From: Dolichospermum compactum NIES-806
Lineage (GTDB): Bacteria > Cyanobacteriota > Cyanobacteriia > Cyanobacteriales > Nostocaceae
Direction: 5' to 3'
DNA: 46,494 bases
NCBI RefSeq assembly: GCF_002368115.1
Contig: NZ_AP018316.1
Location: 3,678,931-3,725,424 of the forward strand
In this document: positions 41,748-46,494 of the stretch, one piece after another
How the letters are laid out: every line of letters begins with the position of its first letter
Numbering within the stretch: position 1 is the stretch's first letter
Made by a program: the position numbers and the translations under genes
The notes under the pieces: generated by a model
The model's database searches: none
The model's input: the letters and a program-made list of their open reading frames with translations, nothing else
Told to the model about the DNA's origin: nothing

Positions 41748-42458
41748 ATGTCCATCCCAGCAGATCCAGTTAAATTGATGAAGCAAGAAGTTGGCAAAGC
41801 CGCCGCCAATTTGGTAAAATCCGGTTCTATAGTTGGTTTGGGGACAGGTTCAACCACAGCTTACACTATTCAATATTTAGGAGAACGCCTCAAATCAGGT
41901 GAACTCAAAGATATTGTCGGTATCCCCACCTCATTTCAATCAGAAGTATTAGCAAAAGAGTATGGCGTTCCTCTCACCACTTTAGACGCTGTAGACCATA
42001 TTGATATCGCTATAGATGGGGCAGATGAAGTAGATCCCCATAAAAACTTGATTAAGGGTGGTGGTGCTGCACATACCCGCGAAAAAGTTGTAGATTACCT
42101 AGCAAAGCAATTTATTGTTGTCGTTGATGGTGGTAAATTAGTAGACCGCTTAGGTTCTAGTTTCGCTGTACCAGTTGAAGTTATCCCTATGGCTATCACC
42201 CCCGTCACAAATGCCATTAAAGCACTTGGTGGTAAGCCAGAACTACGCATGGGTGTGAGAAAAGCAGGTCCTGTAATCACTGACCAAGGTAACATGGTTT
42301 TAGATGTCACCTTCGATAGCATTGATGATCCTGTAAATCTGGAAAAAACACTAAATAATATTCCCGGTGTTCTGGAAAATGGCATTTTCGTCAATTGTAC
42401 AGATATCGTTCTCGTTGGTGAAGTTATTGATGGTAAACCTGTAGTTAGACAACTTTAG
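41748..42458 (+). CDS. rpiA: Ribose-5-phosphate isomerase A
   Basis: Interconverts ribose 5-phosphate and ribulose 5-phosphate in the pentose phosphate and Calvin cycles. The 236-residue protein has GLGTGSTTAY, IDGADEVDPHKNLIKGGGAA (catalytic Asp/Glu/Lys), and VVDGGKLV. A good ribosome binding site (CAGGAG) is 8-10 bases before the ATG. The gene is monocistronic between a TPR gene and an ABC exporter. Confidence 0.96.
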   Translation: MSIPADPVKLMKQEVGKAAANLVKSGSIVGLGTGSTTAYTIQYLGERLKSGELKDIVGIPTSFQSEVLAKEYGVPLTTLDAVDHIDIAIDGADEVDPHKNLIKGGGAAHTREKVVDYLAKQFIVVVDGGKLVDRLGSSFAVPVEVIPMAITPVTNAIKALGGKPELRMGVRKAGPVITDQGNMVLDVTFDSIDDPVNLEKTLNNIPGVLENGIFVNCTDIVLVGEVIDGKPVVRQL

Positions 42459-42600
42459 ATTATTACCTAATCACATAAATTACGAGTTAGGAAAAAGGAG
42501 ATAAGAGGAAGAAAATGAACTCTTTTCTCATTACCTTTTTCCCAACCCAAACTCAGTATAATTTTACAGATATAATTATATTTTTTGTGGATGTTACGAT

Positions 42601-44319
42601 TTGAAAACACGTTCTAATTATTGGCAACTTTTACCCTATATCCGCACCCAGTGGGAAACTATCGCTAAGGGTTTTATAGGAATTTTAGGATATGTACTGG
42701 CAACTTTAACCCTGATTAATGTCGCGGGGAAGTTGGCAGTTCCTTTCGGAAATGGTAATGTATTAGCGATCGCTCAATTAGCGGGAATCAGTGCGGCTAT
42801 CTTTCTTGTCAGGGGCTTTTTTCAGTCTGTGCAAGATTTGTACATGGCAAAAGCAGCTTTAAGGGTGGCTTTTTATCTCCGACAACAGGTTTATACTCAT
42901 TTACAAAAACTCAATCTCAGCTATTTTGAAACTGCTAAGGCTGGAGATCTATCCTATCGTCTCACGGAAGATGTTGATAGGGTTGGAGAAGTTATCAATA
43001 AGCTTTTTCATGATTTTACTCCCTGTGCTTTACAGTTAATTGCTATTCCCATTTACATGATTTATTTGAATTGGCAACTTACTCTAGCGACGGTAATTGT
43101 CGCCCCAATTATGGGAATTTTAATTGGTTGGTTTGGGGAAAGATTACGGAAATATTCTCTCAAAAGTCAAAGTCGTATTTCTGATTTATCAGCTATTTTA
43201 ACAGAAATTTTCAGCGGTATCCGATTAATTCAAGCTTTTGCTGCGGAAAAATACGAAATAGAGCGATTTAGTCATGAAGCCGAACGCAGTTTTAAAGCTA
43301 AATATTCAGTCGAAAGATTAAAAGCTATTCAAATTCCCATTGTGGGATTTTTAGAAGCTGTCAGTGCGTTATCTTTGCTAATGGTAGGAACTTGGCAAAT
43401 ATCTCAACGCAATTTAACGGTAGGTGAATTTTTTAGTTATTTAACAGCAGCAGCTTTGTTAATTGATCCTATTGGTCATACTACTAATAACTATAATGAA
43501 TTTAAACAAGGTGAGGCATCAGTTGATCGGGTTTTTGAGTTATTAGCAATTCAACCAACGGTGTTAGAAAAAGTTAATGCTATTACTCTTCCATCTGTTC
43601 ATGGTAAGGTTGAATATTGCAATATCACTTTTGCTTATAAATCAGGAGAAACTGTATTAAATAATATTAGTTTATTAGTCATGCCCGGTCAAGCCATTGC
43701 CTTGGTTGGTGCTTCTGGTGCTGGTAAAACTACTTTTGTGAATCTGTTACCTCGATTTTATGATCCTGAATTTGGGGAAATTTTTATAGATGGCATAAAT
43801 ATTCGAGATGTGACTTTAAATAGTTTAAGAAAACAAATTGGGATTGTTCCCCAAGAAACGATTATGTTTTCGGGAACTATTGCCCAAAATATCGCTTTCG
43901 GACAAGATGATTTCGATATTAACGCAGTAGAATCAGCGGCAAAAATCGCCAATGCTGATCAATTTATTCAGCAATTACCGGAAGGTTATCAGACTTGGGT
44001 AGGAGAGCGAGGTGTGAATTTATCAGGGGGACAAAGACAGCGAATTGCGATCGCTCGTGCAGTCCTTCTCAACCCGCAAATATTGATACTTGATGAAGCC
44101 ACATCTGCCTTAGATTCGGAATCAGAAGCTTTGGTACAAGAGGCTTTGGAGAGATTGATGGAAAACCGCACGGTGTTAATTATTGCCCATAGATTATCAA
44201 CGGTGCGGAAGTGCGATCGCATTTTGGTGTTAGAAAAAGGGCAAATTGTCGAATCGGGAAATCATGAGGAATTATTAGAATTAGAAGGGAGATATGCGCG
44301 GTATTATGCTCAACAATAA
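42601..44319 (+). CDS. ABC exporter, fused permease and ATP-binding protein
   Basis: The 572-residue half-transporter has six membrane helices (about 20-300) then an ATPase with Walker A GASGAGKTT, signature LSGGQRQRIAIARA, Walker B ILILDEATSALD and switch His in IAHRLSTV. It resembles MsbA/HepA-type exporters for lipids or polysaccharide precursors; the substrate cannot be assigned. It starts with TTG at 42601, with no better ATG nearby. The stop codon is followed directly by a palindrome copy. Confidence 0.9.
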   Translation: MKTRSNYWQLLPYIRTQWETIAKGFIGILGYVLATLTLINVAGKLAVPFGNGNVLAIAQLAGISAAIFLVRGFFQSVQDLYMAKAALRVAFYLRQQVYTHLQKLNLSYFETAKAGDLSYRLTEDVDRVGEVINKLFHDFTPCALQLIAIPIYMIYLNWQLTLATVIVAPIMGILIGWFGERLRKYSLKSQSRISDLSAILTEIFSGIRLIQAFAAEKYEIERFSHEAERSFKAKYSVERLKAIQIPIVGFLEAVSALSLLMVGTWQISQRNLTVGEFFSYLTAAALLIDPIGHTTNNYNEFKQGEASVDRVFELLAIQPTVLEKVNAITLPSVHGKVEYCNITFAYKSGETVLNNISLLVMPGQAIALVGASGAGKTTFVNLLPRFYDPEFGEIFIDGINIRDVTLNSLRKQIGIVPQETIMFSGTIAQNIAFGQDDFDINAVESAAKIANADQFIQQLPEGYQTWVGERGVNLSGGQRQRIAIARAVLLNPQILILDEATSALDSESEALVQEALERLMENRTVLIIAHRLSTVRKCDRILVLEKGQIVESGNHEELLELEGRYARYYAQQ

Positions 44320-44350
44320 GATCCCCGACTTCTTAGAGAAGTCGGGGATC
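44320..44350. repeat. Palindromic repeat, family GATCCCCGACTTCTT (copy 5)
   Basis: Perfect arms GATCCCCGACTTCT and AGAAGTCGGGGATC. It begins at the first base after the ABC exporter stop codon. Confidence 0.9.
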
Positions 44351-44464
44351 TGAAATTCTCGAATAAATTTTGAATTTTAACCTGTCATTTCTCAGGTACA
44401 AGAATTATAATGTGCCGTTATTAATAATTGAATCGTGATAATATCGCATCAACCATAAGGATGA

Positions 44465-44494
44465 TGTAGAGACGTTTCATAAAACGTCTCTACA
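44465..44494. repeat. Hairpin repeat GTAGAGACGTTT
   Basis: Arms TGTAGAGACGTTT and AAACGTCTCTACA around a short loop, between the convergent ABC and RTX genes. It has the look of a dispersed cyanobacterial repeat and may double as a terminator for the RTX gene, whose stop codon is 28 bp away. Confidence 0.75.
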
Positions 44495-44522
44495 ACGTGG
44501 TTCACCTAAAGGATACCAGAAG

Positions 44523-46494
44523 CTACGCTAAGGTAGTTGTAAAGTTATTTAATCCTAAAGTACCTGTTAATCCTATCACCTCAATGATGGCATCAGTAGT
44601 CGCACTAAATCCTGCGGTAGCATCATTAATAGCTACAAAGCTGCGGCTACCAAAGGAGAATTGAGCAGCAGCATTAACTGTAAAACTAGTTGTAGTTAAC
44701 TTAGCTGCAATTCCGGCTGTATCAAGTGTTGCCACAATTCCTGCATTAGAAAATGCGGTGCGGGCAGTGGAAACAAGGAATAAATCATTTCCAGCATTAG
44801 CATTGAAGCCGATAATCACATCAAAGGTATTGAAGACAGAATCTGCTAAGGTGCGGTAGTCAAAACGGTCTGCTCCCAGCCCTCCAGTTAGAGTATCTTT
44901 TCCGGTTCCCCCTGTTAGGGTGTCATTACCCGCACCACCGTCAAGGGTGTTATTAGCACTGTTACCTGTGATGACGTTATTACCTGCGTTACCAGTCCCG
45001 TTAATTGCTGTTGTTCCTGTGAGAGTTAGGTTTTCAATATTGCTCAGAGGGTCAAGATCATAAGTAACACTGGATTGAATGGTATCTGTACCTTCCCCAA
45101 AATATTCCGTAATGATGTCAGTAATACTATCAACAATGTAAGTATCGTCACCATCACCACCAATTAAGGTATCAACACCTGCACCACCATTGAGGGTATT
45201 ATTGAGTTCATTGCCTATGATGGTGTTATTACTGGCATTCCCTGTACCCTCAGTGGCTAACCCTAACAGGAACAAGTTTTCGACATTTCCAGAGAGAGCA
45301 TAGTCAATAGTGCTGTAAACCGTATCTGTGCCTTGGTTGGCATTTTCGGTAATGGTGTCACTAGTATTGTCAACATAGTAAGTATCATTACCATCACCAC
45401 CAATCAAAGTATCAACACCCGCATCACCGTCAAGGATATTATCAGCAGCGTTACCTACAATGATGTTATTAGCTGCGTTTCCTGTACCGTTAATTACTGT
45501 TGTTCCTGTTAGAGTCAGGTTTTCGACATTTCCAGAGAGAGCATAGTCAATGGCGCTGAAAATCGTATCTGTGCCTTCGTTGGCATTTTCGGTAACGATA
45601 TCACTGCTATCATCAACATAGTAAGTATCATCACCCAACCCACCAATTAAGGTATCAATACCCGCACCACCATCAAGGGTGTCATTGCCTGCTCCACCGT
45701 CAAAGATATTATCAGCAGCATTACCTGTGAGGACGTTATTACCGGCGTTACCAGTCCCGTTAATTGCTGTTGTTCCTGTTAGTGTCAGGTTTTCGACGTT
45801 AGCAAGAGCCGCAAGACTATAGGTGACACTGGATTGAATAGTATCTGTTCCTAATAGGTCGTTGGCATTTTCGATAATGGTATCAGTTGTGGTGTCTATA
45901 ATGTAAGTATCATTACCATCACCACCAATTAAGGTATCAATACCCGCACCGCCATCCAAGGTGTCATTACCTGCCCCACCGTCAAGGGTATTATCAGCAG
46001 CGTTACCCGTAAGGACGTTATTACCGGCGTTACCAGTCCCGTTAATTGCTGTTGTTCCTGTTAGTGTCAGGTTTTCGACGTTTCCAGACAGAACATAGTT
46101 GGTAGTGCTGTAAACTATATCTGTTCCTTGGTTGGCATTTTCGGTAATGGTGTCACTAGTATTGTCAACATAGTAAGTATCATTACCATCACCACCAATC
46201 AAAGTATCAACACCCGTGCCACCGATTAAGGTATCAATACCCGCACCACCATCAAGGGTGTCATTGCCTGCCCCACCATTGAGGGTATTATTGGCACTGT
46301 TACCCGTGAGGATGTTATTACCTGCGTTACCAGTACCGTTAATTGCTGTTGTTCCTGTCAGGGTTAGATTTTCGATGTTGGTTAGGGTGGCAATGTTAAA
46401 AGTGGTACTAGATTGAATGGTATCTGTGCCACCACTTGTATTTTCGGTGATAATGTCAGTGGTACTATCAACAATGTAAACGTCATCACCCAAA
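44523..46494 (-). CDS. Large RTX (haemolysin-type Ca2+-binding repeat) protein, C-terminal part, partial
   Basis: The 656 visible residues contain six blocks of about 85-95 residues. Each has an N-ENLTLTGTTAINGTGNAGNN section followed by GGxGxDxLxGG nonapeptides (NDTLDGGAGNDTLDGGAGID, then TLIGGDGNDTYYVDNTSDTI). These bind Ca2+ and fold as parallel beta-rolls outside the cell. The last ~135 residues end in DRFDYRTLADS, VIIGFNANAGND and AFVAINDATAGF-like (SFVAINDATAGFSATTDAII) segments typical of the bluetail C-terminal domain, which is thought to be a secretion or sorting tail. The frame is open at 46494, so the N-terminus is outside. The repeats are nearly identical in DNA, so assembly errors are possible. 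Confidence 0.85.
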   Translation of the reverse strand, partial: LGDDVYIVDSTTDIITENTSGGTDTIQSSTTFNIATLTNIENLTLTGTTAINGTGNAGNNILTGNSANNTLNGGAGNDTLDGGAGIDTLIGGTGVDTLIGGDGNDTYYVDNTSDTITENANQGTDIVYSTTNYVLSGNVENLTLTGTTAINGTGNAGNNVLTGNAADNTLDGGAGNDTLDGGAGIDTLIGGDGNDTYIIDTTTDTIIENANDLLGTDTIQSSVTYSLAALANVENLTLTGTTAINGTGNAGNNVLTGNAADNIFDGGAGNDTLDGGAGIDTLIGGLGDDTYYVDDSSDIVTENANEGTDTIFSAIDYALSGNVENLTLTGTTVINGTGNAANNIIVGNAADNILDGDAGVDTLIGGDGNDTYYVDNTSDTITENANQGTDTVYSTIDYALSGNVENLFLLGLATEGTGNASNNTIIGNELNNTLNGGAGVDTLIGGDGDDTYIVDSITDIITEYFGEGTDTIQSSVTYDLDPLSNIENLTLTGTTAINGTGNAGNNVITGNSANNTLDGGAGNDTLTGGTGKDTLTGGLGADRFDYRTLADSVFNTFDVIIGFNANAGNDLFLVSTARTAFSNAGIVATLDTAGIAAKLTTTSFTVNAAAQFSFGSRSFVAINDATAGFSATTDAIIEVIGLTGTLGLNNFTTTLA

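Noticed and set aside
44523..46494. Regular DNA repeats considered as CRISPR or satellite DNA
   Set aside because: The period follows codons and gives a perfect open frame of Ca2+-binding nonapeptides.

Overview
The window looks like chromosomal DNA from a heterocyst-forming cyanobacterium of the Anabaena/Dolichospermum/Nostoc group. The reasons are an AT-rich base composition; many copies of the HIP1 octamer GCGATCGC (for example near 304, 462, 3378, 9849, 13740, 20405, 36029 and 44046); cyanobacterial genes (light-dependent protochlorophyllide reductase, tocopherol methyl- and phytyltransferases, a CAAD/CURT1-type thylakoid protein, DUF1818, a candidate PatD); heptamer tandem repeats; and many small inverted-repeat elements. 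Genus is an inference. No rRNA, CRISPR array, prophage or intact transposon is visible; one tRNA (Pro, GGG) is present.

Layout. 1-560 is a decayed P-type ATPase. 783-5215 carries an FMN-binding stress-type protein, ilvA, an orphan cysA and por. 5602-9259 is a minus-strand run, sucC-like > sucD-like > ctpC, in which both ligase-like proteins lack key catalytic residues. 9375-11578 holds small unknown genes, a CAAD protein and a Uma2 remnant. 11735-14279 is hemC then glgA. 14280-15634 is a mobile-DNA graveyard (a CCACATTCCGC element and a gutted IS701-type element). 15635-21454 has a His-rich CobW-like GTPase, a Uma2 gene, cysS, a small Cys-rich protein, queG and an overlapping HAD hydrolase. 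21668-27634 has recA, DUF1818, tRNA-Pro, a secreted GH10-like protein, trxA, a zinc-ribbon membrane protein and a candidate patD. 27929-32625 has the bifunctional (p)ppGpp enzyme, a class V aminotransferase-like protein and an Ap4A phosphorylase-like protein. 33077-36557 has a second Uma2 gene, a lumenal pentapeptide protein, a YraN protein, an unknown and queA. 36809-38904 is a KtrA/KtrB potassium uptake pair. 39179-41594 is a tocopherol pair plus a TPR protein. 41748-44319 is rpiA and an ABC exporter. 44523 to the end is the C-terminal part of a large RTX-repeat protein with a bluetail-type C-terminus.

How genes connect. queG and queA are both late steps of queuosine synthesis. por and hemC belong to tetrapyrrole synthesis. 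The methyltransferase and phytyltransferase belong to one vitamin E pathway. trkH/trkA-type genes form one transporter.

The most distinctive non-coding feature is dense small repeats: a 30-bp GATCCCCGACTTCTT palindrome (five copies and a half copy), at least five MITE-like families (several present twice in the window), and heptamer repeats. Several abut or create stop codons or sit inside reading frames. The best candidate for unusual biology in a protein is the succinyl-CoA-synthetase-like pair without its phosphohistidine.
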